From Pantoea endophytica (GTDB taxonomy: Bacteria > Pseudomonadota > Gammaproteobacteria > Enterobacterales > Enterobacteriaceae): a stretch of DNA of 64,000 nucleotides. The notes under the pieces were generated by a model. The model made no database searches and had not been told where the DNA came from. It worked only from the letters and a program-made list of their open reading frames with translations. Position numbers and translations under genes: made by a program. Location: positions 124,001 through 188,000 of the forward strand of contig NZ_PJRT01000005.1 in assembly GCF_002858935.1 (NCBI RefSeq), given 5' to 3'. Shown here one piece after another: positions 42,168 through 50,250 of this stretch. How positions within the stretch are numbered: position 1 is the stretch's first letter; the number at the start of each line of letters is the position of its first letter.

Positions 42168-43562
42168 ATGCCATCGCAACGTGAAATTCGCTTGAATGCA
42201 TTTGATATGAACTGTGTCGGACACCAGTCGCCGGGCCTGTGGGCGCATCCGCGTGACCGTTCCTGGCAATATAAAGATCTGGAGTATTGGGTCGATTTGG
42301 CGCGCCTGCTGGAGCGCGGCAAATTTGACGGCCTGTTTATCGCTGACGTGCTCGGCGTTTACGATGTACTCAACGGCAACGGCGATGCGGCGATCCGCCA
42401 GGCGACGCAGGTGCCGGTCAACGATCCGTTAGCGCTGATTACGCCAATGGCGCTGGTGACCGAACACCTCGGCTTTGGTCTTACGGCGTCGCTGTCGTTT
42501 GAGCATCCCTATCCGTTTGCGCGCCGCTTATCCACGCTCGATCACCTGACCAAAGGCCGCATCGGCTGGAACATCGTCACCTCGTATCTGGAGAGCGGGG
42601 CACGCAACATTGGGCACAAAACCCAGACCGATCACGATAGCCGCTACGATTACGCCGACGAGTATCTGCAAGTGGTGTACAAGCTGCTGGAAGGCAGCTG
42701 GGAGCAGGATGCAGTATTGCGTGACCGCGAACGCCGTATCTTCAGCGACCCGCGTAAAATCCATCCCATCAATCATCAGGGCACCTTCTTCAACGTGCCG
42801 GGCATTCACCTGTGCGAACCATCACCGCAGCGCACGCCGGTGCTGTATCAGGCGGGCGCATCGAGTCGTGGCAAACAGTTTGCCGCAGAACATGCCGAAT
42901 GCGTATTTGTTGCCGCGCCGTCGAAAGTGCTGCTGAAGAAAACCGTCGCCGATATTCGCCGCCGCGCGGCGGAAGCGGGGCGCGATCCTTACAGCATCAA
43001 AATCTTCAATCTGCAAACCGTGATTGTTGGCGAAACCGATCTGGCGGCGCAGGCGAAATGGAAAGAGTACACCAGTTGGGTCAGCTACGAAGGCGCGCTG
43101 GCACTGGTATCAGGCTGGACCGGTATCGACTTCGGCCAGTATCAGCCGGATCAGGTGCTGAAATATATCCACACCAATGCCATTCAATCGGCGGTCGAAA
43201 CTTTCTCCACCGCCGATCCCGATCGTCAGTGGACGGTAAAAGCACTGGCGGATTGGGTCGGCATCGGCGGTTTTGGTCCGCTGATTGTCGGCAGCGCGGA
43301 AACCATCGCGGATGAGTTGCAAAGCTGGGTTGAAGAGACCGACGTAGATGGCTTCAACTTCGCCTACGCATTGACGCATGAAACCTTTGAAGATGTGGTG
43401 GAGCTGCTGATCCCGGAGCTGCAAAAGCGCGGCGTCTACAAAAAAGAGTACGCGCAGGGCACGTTGCGCGAGAAGTTATTCTCCGCCGGCCCGCAGCTGC
43501 AAGCACCGCATCCGGGCGCGGGCTATCGCGTTAAATCCTCCACGCCGCAGGAGGTCTCATGA
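42168..43562 (+). CDS. NtaA/DmoA/SnaA-type FMN-dependent monooxygenase
   Basis: A protein of 464 residues from the ATG at 42168, with GGAG upstream. It is a flavin-dependent monooxygenase of the NtaA/SnaA/DszA/DmoA group: NAFDMNCVGHQSPGLW at the start, GKFDGLFIADVLGVYD, SFEHPYPFARRLSTLDHLT in pieces, then GRIGWNIVTSYLESGARN and YQAGASSRGKQFAAEHAE. Members open sulfides, sulfones or chelators with FMNH2. In this operon it probably oxidises an organosulfur compound; the substrate is unknown. The next gene overlaps its stop by four bases. Confidence 0.9.
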   Translation: MPSQREIRLNAFDMNCVGHQSPGLWAHPRDRSWQYKDLEYWVDLARLLERGKFDGLFIADVLGVYDVLNGNGDAAIRQATQVPVNDPLALITPMALVTEHLGFGLTASLSFEHPYPFARRLSTLDHLTKGRIGWNIVTSYLESGARNIGHKTQTDHDSRYDYADEYLQVVYKLLEGSWEQDAVLRDRERRIFSDPRKIHPINHQGTFFNVPGIHLCEPSPQRTPVLYQAGASSRGKQFAAEHAECVFVAAPSKVLLKKTVADIRRRAAEAGRDPYSIKIFNLQTVIVGETDLAAQAKWKEYTSWVSYEGALALVSGWTGIDFGQYQPDQVLKYIHTNAIQSAVETFSTADPDRQWTVKALADWVGIGGFGPLIVGSAETIADELQSWVEETDVDGFNFAYALTHETFEDVVELLIPELQKRGVYKKEYAQGTLREKLFSAGPQLQAPHPGAGYRVKSSTPQEVS

Positions 43563-44578
43563 TCGAAATAGAACAGCTCAGCAAACACTATCGCGCGCCC
43601 GACGGCCGCATCACCGAGGTGCTGAAATCCATCAGCCTGCAAGTACCGCAAGCCAACATCACCGCGGTAGTTGGGCCGAGCGGCGCGGGTAAATCGACGC
43701 TGGCGAAGTGCATCAGCCTGCTGGAGCAACCGAGCGCCGGCAGCATCCGCGTTAACGGCAGCGATCTCTCTCGTCTGAATGGCGAAGCGCTGCGTCAGGC
43801 GCGTCGCTCAATTGGTACCGTATTCCAGTCTTCCGCGCTGCTGCAACGCAAAACCGCGTGGGAGAATATCGCCTTGCCGCTGCACTATCTTGGCGTGGTG
43901 GATCGCGATATCGCCGCGCGCGTGGGCGAACTGCTCGATAGCGTCGGCCTCAGCCACAAAGCCAAAGCCTATCCTGGCCAGCTTTCCGGTGGTCAGCGGC
44001 AGCGTATTGGTATCGCGCGTGCGCTGGCGTTGCGCCCGTCGGTGTTGCTGGCAGATGAAGCCACTTCAGGGCTCGATCCCGAAGCCACCGTCACCGTGCT
44101 AGACCTGCTGAAAAAACTGCGTGATGACTACAAGCTGGCGATTGTGCTGATCACCCATGAAATGGACGCGGTGCGTCAGGCGGCAGATGCGGTAGCGGAA
44201 ATTCGCGACGGCCAAATCGTGCAGTATGGCGTGGTGAAAGAGCTGCTGGCGCAACCCGATTCGCTATTGGGGCAGCGCCTGTTCCCGTTGGCAGCGCAGG
44301 CGGGCGATGCCGAGCTGGTGTTGCAGCTCAGCTATCGCACCGATGTGCCGGTTGTCAGCGACTGGATTTCGCGCCTCAGCCAGCAGTTTGGTCTGCGTAT
44401 TGATCTGCTCGGCGCGCACGTTGAGCAGGTGAATGGTCTGCAAGCTGGCCGCCTCAAGGTGGGCATTCACTATCAACAGGAACGCGTGCCGCTGGCGCGT
44501 TTGCTATTGCAGTTGGAACAGCTGGGCTTAGTTGCCAGCGTTTCGGGCAGCGTGTTGCCATTGCGGGAGGCGGTATGA
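43559..44578 (+). CDS. Met-type ABC transporter ATPase with NIL domain
   Basis: A 339-residue MetN-like protein. The ATPase domain has GPSGAGKSTLAK, LSGGQRQRIGIARAL, VLLADEATSGLDP and LITHEMDAVRQ. The C-terminal 80 residues (LSYRTDVPVVSDWISRLSQQFG and later) form the NIL regulatory domain that in MetN binds methionine and inhibits transport. It is part of a metNIQ-like set inside a sulfonate operon, so it may import an organosulfur substrate rather than methionine itself. Confidence 0.92.
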   Translation: MIEIEQLSKHYRAPDGRITEVLKSISLQVPQANITAVVGPSGAGKSTLAKCISLLEQPSAGSIRVNGSDLSRLNGEALRQARRSIGTVFQSSALLQRKTAWENIALPLHYLGVVDRDIAARVGELLDSVGLSHKAKAYPGQLSGGQRQRIGIARALALRPSVLLADEATSGLDPEATVTVLDLLKKLRDDYKLAIVLITHEMDAVRQAADAVAEIRDGQIVQYGVVKELLAQPDSLLGQRLFPLAAQAGDAELVLQLSYRTDVPVVSDWISRLSQQFGLRIDLLGAHVEQVNGLQAGRLKVGIHYQQERVPLARLLLQLEQLGLVASVSGSVLPLREAV

Positions 44579-45273
44579 GCGTATCAGTGATGAGTCAGGA
44601 TACGCCGTGGCCAGAAATCCCGGCGCTGATGCTGCCCGCTCTGGGCGAAACCGCGTTGATGGTGGCGATCGTGATGCTGTTCGTGGTCACCTTCGGCGGC
44701 ATCGTCGGCGTGGTGCTGTTCAACACCTCGGTGCGCGGTCTGTTTCCGCATCGCGGCATTAATAGAGTGTTGAGTTGGATCGTCAACATGGGCCGTTCGC
44801 TGCCGTTTCTGGTGCTGATGGCGGCCATCATTCCGTTCACCTTCTGGCTAACCGGCACCACCATCGGCATTCCCGCCGCCGTTGTGCCGATGATCGCCGC
44901 GGGTATTCCGTTCTTTGGCCGTTTGGTGGACAACGCGCTGCGTGAGCTGCCCGGTGAAGTCACGGCGGTGGGCTTGGTGTGCGGCGGTTCGCGCTGGCAG
45001 ATCATCCGCTCGGCACAACTTAGCGAAGCGCTGCCGGCGATTGTGGCGGCAGTGACGCTCAACCTGATCTCAATGATTGAGTACTCCGCCATTGCCGGCA
45101 CCATCGGCGCGGGCGGTATCGGCTATCTGGCGGTGGTGTACGGTTATCAGCGCTTCGACAACCACATCATGATCGCCACCATCGTGGTGCTGATCGCCTT
45201 AATTCAAACCATTCAATTTCTCGGCGACCGTTTGGTCACCGCATTACGCCATCCTCAGGGGACATCGTTATGA
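44575..45273 (+). CDS. Met-type ABC transporter permease
   Basis: A 232-residue MetI-like permease with five helices and the coupling loop AVGLVCGGSRWQIIRSAQLSEALP. SIVAAVTLNLISMIEYSAIAGTIGAGGIG-type sequence near residue 165 is a MetI hallmark. It overlaps the ATPase and the binding-protein genes by four bases each, typical of the coupled metNIQ order. Confidence 0.92.
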   Translation: MSVSVMSQDTPWPEIPALMLPALGETALMVAIVMLFVVTFGGIVGVVLFNTSVRGLFPHRGINRVLSWIVNMGRSLPFLVLMAAIIPFTFWLTGTTIGIPAAVVPMIAAGIPFFGRLVDNALRELPGEVTAVGLVCGGSRWQIIRSAQLSEALPAIVAAVTLNLISMIEYSAIAGTIGAGGIGYLAVVYGYQRFDNHIMIATIVVLIALIQTIQFLGDRLVTALRHPQGTSL

Positions 45274-46145
45274 CAACACAAGATTTCGAGCTGCGTAAAA
45301 CCCGCCGCTGGCCGTGGCTGCTACTGATTATAGTGGTCGTTGTACTTGCAGCAGGCGGCTGGTTCTGGCGCAGCCAACAGGCGCAGGCGGTGGTCTTTGG
45401 CACCACGCTGAAGGTGCATTTTGAACCGGCGATGGCGGGCGAGCAGAAGCTGATTGAATACGTTGGCGAGCACATCGCGCCCGATTACGGCCTGAAGCTG
45501 GAGGCGGTTGGCGTGCAGGATCCGGTGCAAGCCGACCGCGCGGTAGCGGAAGGGCAGTATGCCGCCACCGTATATCAGCATCAGTGGTGGCTAAAGCAAG
45601 TGGTGGATGCCAACGGTTTTGCGCTCACCTCAACGCTGCCGCTGTTCCAGTGGGCGTTTGGCATCTACTCCGATCGCTACACATCGGTGGCGGATCTGCC
45701 GCAGGGCGCGACCATCGTGGTGCCGGATGATGGCGCCAATCAGGGCCAGGCATTATGGTTGCTGGCGCGTCAGGGTTTAATCACGCTCGATCCCAACGTC
45801 GAGCCGCGCACGGCCAAACTGAAGAACATTGTCGGCAATCCGCACGGTTTCGTGTTTAAAGAGCTCGATTTGCTGACCATGCCGCGTGCGCTCAACTCGG
45901 TGGATGCGGCGATTGGTTACGTTTCGCAATTTGATGCCGGTAAAGTGCCGCGCGAAAAAGGCATTCTCTTCCCGCCTGCGCCGCGCACTTTCGCCTCACA
46001 GCTGGTGATTGGCACGCCTTATCTGGACCAGGAAAACATTGAGAAGCTGAAAAAAGCCTTCTCCGATCCGCGCGTCCAGCAGTGGTTGAAGACCACCGAC
46101 GATCCGCTGGTAAAAGGCGTGTTGGTGCCGGTCTCAGCCGAATAA
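45270..46145 (+). CDS. MetQ/NlpA-family binding protein with N-terminal membrane anchor
   Basis: A 291-residue NlpA-type binding protein: VVFGTTLKVHFEPAMAGEQKL, TVYQHQWWLKQVVDANGF, IVVPDDGANQGQALWLLARQGLITL in pieces, and ALNSVDAAIGYVSQF are all typical. Unlike MetQ it has no lipobox cysteine. Instead a basic start (LRKTRRW) leads into one long helix (PWLLLIIVVVVLAAGGWFW), so the protein is probably held in the inner membrane by an uncleaved anchor. An iteron-like sequence lies in the codons of that helix (45323). Ligand probably organosulfur. A strong terminator follows. Confidence 0.88.
   Translation: MTTQDFELRKTRRWPWLLLIIVVVVLAAGGWFWRSQQAQAVVFGTTLKVHFEPAMAGEQKLIEYVGEHIAPDYGLKLEAVGVQDPVQADRAVAEGQYAATVYQHQWWLKQVVDANGFALTSTLPLFQWAFGIYSDRYTSVADLPQGATIVVPDDGANQGQALWLLARQGLITLDPNVEPRTAKLKNIVGNPHGFVFKELDLLTMPRALNSVDAAIGYVSQFDAGKVPREKGILFPPAPRTFASQLVIGTPYLDQENIEKLKKAFSDPRVQQWLKTTDDPLVKGVLVPVSAE
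45323..45342 (+). repeat. Degenerate iteron copy in the anchor-helix codons
   Basis: ACTGATTATAGTGGTCGTTG differs from the 20-base extended iteron (ACTGATTACAGTGAACGTTG) at three positions. It encodes part of the hydrophobic anchor. Confidence 0.45.
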
Positions 46146-46162
46146 ATTGTTGTTGTTTGAAC

Positions 46163-46193
46163 ACCCGGACGCGTCAGGCGTGTCCGGGTTTTT
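46163..46193 (+). terminator. Strong Rho-independent terminator of the sulfonate/Met-type operon
   Basis: ACCCGGAC and GTCCGGGT form an 8-bp stem around an 11-nt loop, followed by TTTTT, 17 bases after the stop codon. This ends the ssuD-to-MetQ-like operon. Confidence 0.92.
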
Positions 46194-46322
46194 GTGTTGG
46201 CTAAAAACCATTTATCTAATTGATTTTAATGTAAATTTATATCAAGAATTGTTGTTTTGGCGCAGGAAGAAAAACGCTTATAACAACCTCACCTGCACTA
46301 CAAAACAACAACGTGAGGCGTT

Positions 46323-47762
46323 ATGAGTTCTCTTCCTTTAGAAAACACCATTCCGGTTTCCGAACCGGTACGTTCGGTCAGTGATGTGGCAAGGCTGATC
46401 AACACTCGCACCAAAAATGACAACTACGCGCGCATGATTGTGTTCCTCGCGCTCGGCGGCGTGTTCCTCGACGCCTACGATCTCACCACGCTGTCGTACG
46501 GCATCGATGATGTGGTGCGCGAGTTTCAGCTCTCGCCGCTGCTCACCGGCTTAGTCACTTCCTCAATTATGGTTGGCACCATCGTCGGCAATCTGGTGGG
46601 CGGGTGGCTGACGGATAAATATGGCCGCTATTCGGTGTTCATGGCCGACATGCTGTTCTTTGTGGTTTCAGCGATTGCGGCGGGGTTAGCGCCGAACGTG
46701 TGGGTGCTGATTGGCGCGCGCTTCCTGATGGGCGTGGGCGTCGGCATCGATTTGCCGGTGGCGATGTCATATCTGGCGGAGTTCTCCAAATTCGCTGGTA
46801 AAGGCAACAAGGCATCCCGACTCGCAGCCTGGTGCCCGATGTGGTACGCCGCCTCAACGTTGTGCTTCCTGCTGATCTTCGCGCTCTACTTCCTGCTGCC
46901 GAAAGAGCATCTTGACTGGCTGTGGCGCGCGTCGCTGCTGTTCGGTGCGGTACCGGCGCTGCTGATCATCGCGGTGCGCAGCAAATTCATGAACGAATCG
47001 CCACTATGGGCGGCGAATCAGGGCGATCTGAAATCCGCGGTGCGCATCCTGCGTGATTCCTACGGCATTCACGCCCACGAAGCGGAACACGAAGCGCCAC
47101 CGGCTGCTGCGGCACCGAAAGTGAGTTTCCGCGTGCTGTTTGAGAAACCGTGGCGCGAACGCACCATCGTCGCGGGCGTGATGAACATCTGTATCTCGTT
47201 TGAATACACCGCCATTGCCTTCTTCCTGCCGTCGATTCTGGCGCAGTTCCTCGGCGCGGGCGTGTTTGAAACCATCTCGGCATCGCTGGGACTCAACGCG
47301 CTGTTCGCCTTTACCGGCGGCCTGCTTGGCATGCGTCTGGCGTGGAAATATCCGTCGCGCCACGTCGCGATTGCTGGCTTTGCCCTGCAATTCTTTACGC
47401 TGATCGCGCTGGCGTTAATTGGTCATCCGCAAGCCATCGCCGGAATCGTCTTTGCAGTTTTGATGCTCGGCTTGTGGCTGTTTGCCGAGGGCTTCGGGCC
47501 GGGCGCGCAGCTGATGGTCTATCCAGCGCTTTCCTATCCAACCTCAATTCGCGCCACCGGCGTGGGCTTCAGCCGCGCGCTTTCCGGCATCGGTAGCGCG
47601 TTAGCGCTGTTCATCCTGCCGCTTCTGCAAGCCGTGCTCGGCACCAATATGTTTTGGGTGGTATCGCTGGCAGCGATCATCCCGATCTTCTTCCTGCTGG
47701 CGGTGCGCCACGAGCCCACGCTGCATGACATCGACGATCTTTCACCTCAGGAGTCACCATGA
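46323..47762 (+). CDS. Major facilitator superfamily transporter (sugar/metabolite porter type)
   Basis: A 479-residue carrier with about twelve helices. It has the loop 2-3 signature GGWLTDKYGRYSVF, FLMGVGVGIDLPVAMSYLAEF after helix 4, and NESPLWA in the central loop. A long cytoplasmic loop (about 240-280) contains an HEAEHEAPPAAAAPK stretch. The protein resembles YdjE-type metabolite porters. Placed ahead of the SfnB-like gene with a four-base overlap, it probably imports a small organic sulfur or carbon compound. Confidence 0.88.
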   Translation: MSSLPLENTIPVSEPVRSVSDVARLINTRTKNDNYARMIVFLALGGVFLDAYDLTTLSYGIDDVVREFQLSPLLTGLVTSSIMVGTIVGNLVGGWLTDKYGRYSVFMADMLFFVVSAIAAGLAPNVWVLIGARFLMGVGVGIDLPVAMSYLAEFSKFAGKGNKASRLAAWCPMWYAASTLCFLLIFALYFLLPKEHLDWLWRASLLFGAVPALLIIAVRSKFMNESPLWAANQGDLKSAVRILRDSYGIHAHEAEHEAPPAAAAPKVSFRVLFEKPWRERTIVAGVMNICISFEYTAIAFFLPSILAQFLGAGVFETISASLGLNALFAFTGGLLGMRLAWKYPSRHVAIAGFALQFFTLIALALIGHPQAIAGIVFAVLMLGLWLFAEGFGPGAQLMVYPALSYPTSIRATGVGFSRALSGIGSALALFILPLLQAVLGTNMFWVVSLAAIIPIFFLLAVRHEPTLHDIDDLSPQESP

Positions 47763-48973
47763 GCTTACTGGCAACAGGCACCGATTATGAGGCGCTGACG
47801 GCGCACTTCCGGCCGATTTTCGCGCGCATCGCTGAAGGAACGGTAGCACGCGAGCGGGAACGTACTTTGCCGCATCAACCGATTAGCTGGCTGAAAGAGG
47901 CGGGATTCGGCACGGTGCGCATTCCGCAAGAGAAGGGCGGTTGGGGCGCATCGCTGCCGCAGCTGTTCCAGCTGTTAACCGAGCTGGCAGAAGCCGACTC
48001 GAATCTGCCGCAGGCGCTGCGCGCGCATTTCGCTTTTGTCGAAGATCGATTGAATCAGCCGGATAGCGCGGAACGCGATCGCTGGTTTGGCCGTTTTATT
48101 GATGGCGAGCTGGTGGGCAGCGGCTGGACGGAAATTGGCACGGTAAAACTTGGCGATGTCATCACGCGCGTCACGCCAGGCGAAAGCGGCTGGACGCTGA
48201 GCGGCGAGAAGTTTTACAGCACCGGCACGCTGTTCGCCGACTGGATTGATGTCTATGCGCGCCGCAATGACAATCAGGGCGACGTTATCGCTCTGGTGAA
48301 CACTCACCAACCCGGGGTGATGCGTGAGGACGACTGGGACGGCTTTGGCCAGCGCTTAACCGGCAGCGGCACCACGCGTTTCGCTAACGCCCATGTCGAG
48401 CAGGAACACGTCTACGATTTCGCCACCCGCTTCCGTTATCAAACCGCCTTTTATCAGCATGTCTTGCTGGCAACGCTGGCGGGAATTGGCCGTGCGGTGG
48501 CGCGCGACGGTGCGCAGGCGGTGGCGGCGCGAAATCGGGTTTACAGTCACGGCAACGGCGGTGTTGCGCGTCAGGATGCGCAGATTCTGCAGGTGATCGG
48601 GCAAATCACCAGCCTGGCGTTTGCGGTGGAAGCCACGGTGATCCGCGCGACACATTCACTGCAATCAGCATATGTTGCCCACGTCAGCAACGATGAAGCG
48701 CAAATTGCCGCCGCGAATGTGCTGGCCGAAGCCGAAGCGGGGCAGGCGCAGGTGATTGCCAGCGAATGGGTGACGCGCGCCGCCACCGAGCTGTTTAACG
48801 CACTGGGCGCATCGGATACGCGCGTCAGCAAAGCGCTGGATCGTCACTGGCGCAACGCGCGAACTCTGTCATCACATAATCCGGTGGTGTACAAAGCGCG
48901 TGATATCGGCGACTGGAAAGTGAATGGCACCGCACCGACGGGGATTTGGCAGATTGGCAGGGGCGAGGGCTGA
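47759..48973 (+). CDS. Acyl-CoA-dehydrogenase-fold monooxygenase (SfnB/DszC-like)
   Basis: A 404-residue protein of the acyl-CoA dehydrogenase superfamily. FGTVRIPQEKGGWGASLPQ, GSGWTEIGTVKLGDV, WTLSGEKFYSTGTLFADWI in pieces and DDWDGFGQRLTGSGTTRFANA follow the SfnB/DszC order rather than true acyl-CoA dehydrogenases. Members use reduced flavin to oxygenate sulfur compounds and occur in sulfur-starvation regulons. No flavin reductase lies beside it. It contains a one-mismatch iteron copy (48655). Two palindromes follow the stop codon. Confidence 0.85.
   Translation: MSLLATGTDYEALTAHFRPIFARIAEGTVARERERTLPHQPISWLKEAGFGTVRIPQEKGGWGASLPQLFQLLTELAEADSNLPQALRAHFAFVEDRLNQPDSAERDRWFGRFIDGELVGSGWTEIGTVKLGDVITRVTPGESGWTLSGEKFYSTGTLFADWIDVYARRNDNQGDVIALVNTHQPGVMREDDWDGFGQRLTGSGTTRFANAHVEQEHVYDFATRFRYQTAFYQHVLLATLAGIGRAVARDGAQAVAARNRVYSHGNGGVARQDAQILQVIGQITSLAFAVEATVIRATHSLQSAYVAHVSNDEAQIAAANVLAEAEAGQAQVIASEWVTRAATELFNALGASDTRVSKALDRHWRNARTLSSHNPVVYKARDIGDWKVNGTAPTGIWQIGRGEG
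48655..48668 (-). repeat. Iteron-like copy inside the SfnB-like gene
   Basis: TTCACTGCAATCAG differs by one base from the core and equals the array copy at 33195. It lies within the codons for HSLQSA. Confidence 0.6.
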
Positions 48974-48978
48974 TAAAA

Positions 48979-49032
48979 CCCGGTGCGCGTAAATGCGCAC
49001 CGGGCATGTAAGGTCGCTATTCATGACGACCT
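48979..49032. terminator. Two palindromes between convergent genes
   Basis: CCCGGTGCGC and its complement (48979-49004, 6-nt loop) and the looser AGGTCG...CGACCT (49011-49032) lie between the convergent SfnB-like and SsuA-like genes. Same families as 911-964. Likely bidirectional terminators. Confidence 0.6.
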
Positions 49033-49048
49033 GGTTGTTGGTAATGAC

Positions 49049-49996
49049 TTACTTCTTATCCAGCGACCAGGTCGCGCTGCGCACATCCACTTTCACCGGC
49101 AACAGTCCCACGCGCGTAAAGGTATCCGCTAACGCCTGCTGCTCATCAAACACCTGCGGCGACATGCGTGACGCGCCGTAAGGCAGGCGCTTAATGGTGG
49201 TTTGCCAGATGGCTTTATCCAGGCCGGTTGATTTCGACAGAATCGCTGCCGCGTCATCCGGGTTCTTGTTGGCCCAATCGCTGAGTTTGCTCAACTCATC
49301 GACAACCTGTTTCGCAGTATCAGGATGACCTTCCGCGAAAGGACGGCTGGCGAGATAGAAAGTGTAATGTGGCACTAATCCTTCCGCATTGCGGATTTCA
49401 CGCGCACCGGCATTGGCTTCCACTTCGGCAAGGTACGGATCCCAAATCACCCATGCATCAATCGCGCCTTTCTGGAAAGCCGCGCGTGCATCGGCGGGCG
49501 GCAGATACACCGGCGTCACGTCTTTGTAGTTAAGCCCCGCATCTTCCAGCGCTTTCACCAGCAGATAGTTAACGTCAGAGCCTTTGTTCAGACCGACACG
49601 TTTACCTTTCAAATCCGCCACGCTCTTAATGGCAGAATCTTTTGGCACCACGATGGCTTCGGTTTTTGGGTTAGCCGGTGAATGCCCAAGATAGATCAAA
49701 TCGGCTTTCGCTGCCTGGGCGAAGGCCGGTGGCGCATCGCCGGTTGCCGCCAAATCAATGCTGCCAACGTTTAAGCCTTCCAGCATCTGCGGGCCCGCCG
49801 GGAACTCCACCCAGCGGATAGCGATACCTTCCTTCTTGAAGGTTTCATCCAGCGTGCCGCGATATTTCAGCAGGGCAAAGATGTTGGCTTTTTGATAGCC
49901 GATGGTGACGGTTTCTGGGTTAGCGGCAAAAGCGTGCGTGGAGAGCAGGCCAAAGCTGAGAGCTAAAGCGCTCAGGACAGGAAGTTTTGCTTTCAT
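49049..49996 (-). CDS. SsuA-like sulfonate-binding periplasmic protein (orphan)
   Basis: A protein of 315 residues from the ATG at 49996, with a signal peptide cut after AFA (MKAKLPVLSALALSFGLLS then THAFA); the longer frame from 50032 hides this signal. SsuA-family marks are VTIGYQKANIFALLK, VEFPAGPQMLEGLNVGSIDLAATGDAPPAFAQA in pieces, GKRVGLNKGSDVNYLL and AWVIWDPYL. It binds aliphatic sulfonates in the periplasm. No SsuB or SsuC is in the window, so it must use a transporter elsewhere. The C-terminal domain of the sigma-54 activator resembles it. Confidence 0.9.
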   Translation of the reverse strand: MKAKLPVLSALALSFGLLSTHAFAANPETVTIGYQKANIFALLKYRGTLDETFKKEGIAIRWVEFPAGPQMLEGLNVGSIDLAATGDAPPAFAQAAKADLIYLGHSPANPKTEAIVVPKDSAIKSVADLKGKRVGLNKGSDVNYLLVKALEDAGLNYKDVTPVYLPPADARAAFQKGAIDAWVIWDPYLAEVEANAGAREIRNAEGLVPHYTFYLASRPFAEGHPDTAKQVVDELSKLSDWANKNPDDAAAILSKSTGLDKAIWQTTIKRLPYGASRMSPQVFDEQQALADTFTRVGLLPVKVDVRSATWSLDKK

Positions 49997-50100
49997 GATG
50001 ATTCTCGAGTGGTTTTTTTGCCACCTTAGCAAAGCCCTTATATAACCAATAAATAACTAATTTCGATCGCTTATAACTATTATCTATGTGATCTGGATCA

Positions 50101-50114
50101 TTCACTGTAATCAG
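50101..50114 (-). repeat. Perfect iteron copy upstream of the SsuA-like gene
   Basis: TTCACTGTAATCAG is an exact core match, followed by CAAACG, 105 bases before the SsuA-like start and 150 bases before the divergent FUSC gene. Confidence 0.7.
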
Positions 50115-50250
50115 CAAACGCGTCCGCCATTTCCATAGATGCCCATATAATTAGCACGTTAATAATTTGTATAACAAATCAAAATGCCATTGCCAAATGC
50201 TTCTGTCAGGATAAGCCATTCCGCTGCCTGCATAAGGTTTTACCCGTTCT

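Noticed and set aside
50000-50100. Possible sigma-54 promoter before the SsuA-like gene
   Set aside because: GG-N10-GC spacing can be found, but the surrounding bases do not fit TGGCAC or TTGC; too weak to list.
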